A stretch of 5,010 nt of DNA from Cyanobacteria bacterium UBA11153 (lineage in GTDB: Bacteria; Cyanobacteriota; Cyanobacteriia; Cyanobacteriales; Coleofasciculaceae). A program made the translations under genes and the position numbers. Positions 4,878-5,010 of the stretch are shown piece after piece (the first letter of the stretch is position 1; each line of letters starts with the position of its first letter). The stretch is from positions 1 through 5,010 of the forward strand of contig DOIX01000076.1 of the NCBI GenBank assembly GCA_003511885.1, read 5' to 3'. The notes below the pieces were generated by a model that did not search any database, was not told where the DNA came from, and worked only from the letters and a program-made list of their open reading frames with translations.

Positions 4878-4907
4878 CCTTGTCTCCCTTGTCTCCCTTG
4901 TCTCCCT
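4878..4907. repeat. 9-base tandem repeat (CCTTGTCTC)n
   Basis: Three perfect CCTTGTCTC units (4878-4904) plus a partial unit lie upstream of the RNA-ligase start. Because the period is nine, the minus strand stays open and reads R-E-T-R-E-T-R-E-T, which artificially extends the ligase frame. TTCCTTGTCTCCCT (4876-4889) occurs identically at 864-877, inside the first codons of the VTT gene. The wider upstream stretch 4812-5010 also has a 10-bp palindrome CTTGTACAAG (4926-4935) and ACTACA twice (4941-4946, 4952-4957, 11-base spacing). No clear promoter is seen. Confidence 0.8.
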
Positions 4908-4994
4908 GCCCGCTGCCTCTTGCCCCTTGTACAAGTTTACACTACAGTTATACTACATAAACCTGCGATCGGGCCAAAATAGTCCATCTATAGC

Positions 4995-5010
4995 AACCGC
5001 CAGGGCGGTT
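4995..5010. repeat. Inverted repeat at the window edge
   Basis: AACCGCC (4995-5001) is the reverse complement of GGCGGTT (5004-5010), separated by two bases. It resembles a dispersed cyanobacterial intergenic hairpin repeat of the form AACCGCC...GGCGGTT (from memory). It reaches the last base of the window, so its full extent is not visible. Confidence 0.55.

Noticed and set aside
4812..4934. A 41-residue N-terminal extension of the RNA ligase starting at TTG 4934
   Set aside because: It is encoded by the 9-base tandem repeat and low-complexity flank, begins with TTG, and precedes a clean ATG at which the conserved OB module starts.

Overview
The window looks like chromosomal DNA from a filamentous, Oscillatoriales-type cyanobacterium. 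It holds ten copies of the HIP1 octamer GCGATCGC (starts at 663, 950, 958, 1209, 1244, 1677, 3052, 3597, 3714, 3855), where about 0.1 would be expected by chance in 5 kb. It also carries short-unit tandem repeats (a 7-mer at 18-57, a 9-mer at 4878-4907) and small hairpin repeats between genes, all typical of such genomes. Genus cannot be fixed from the sequence alone.

Layout. 107-880 (minus): a DedA/VTT-type membrane protein of the TVP38/TMEM64 family with a good AGGAGG ribosome site. 881-1218: no intact gene. It holds a double-HIP1 palindrome and a 36-codon minus-strand remnant resembling a Phd/YefM antitoxin. 1219-1521 (minus): a small antitoxin-like protein with no toxin beside it. 1670-3399 (plus): a two-frame locus. 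Frame 0 encodes a 164-residue helical protein that stops at 2164. The adjoining -1 frame encodes a membrane anchor, an alpha/beta domain and four or more TPR repeats. 3400-3591 (minus): a 3'-truncated HicB-like antitoxin whose reading frame runs on antisense into the TPR gene. 3592-3818: no gene, two hairpin repeats. 3819-4811 (minus): an Rnl5/DRB0094-type RNA ligase with an N-terminal OB-like module. 4812-5010: repeats upstream of the ligase.

The most interesting point is at 2155-2203. The frame-0 gene ends in the dnaX-type slippery heptamer A AAA AAG, immediately followed by a TAA stop and, five bases later, a GC-rich stem. A -1 slip there would join the 164-residue domain in frame to the anchor and TPR part, giving one 576-residue protein. 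The downstream frame has no ATG, GTG or TTG start before 2242, and the bases between 2161 and 2241 encode a sensible basic pre-membrane segment. The region is therefore either a programmed -1 frameshift gene producing a short soluble form and a long membrane form, or a recent or artefactual indel in a six-A run within a formerly single gene.

The genes do not form an obvious pathway. The region reads as an accessory stretch: a possible sensor/adaptor TPR protein, an RNA-repair ligase, and three antitoxin-like genes or remnants without toxins.
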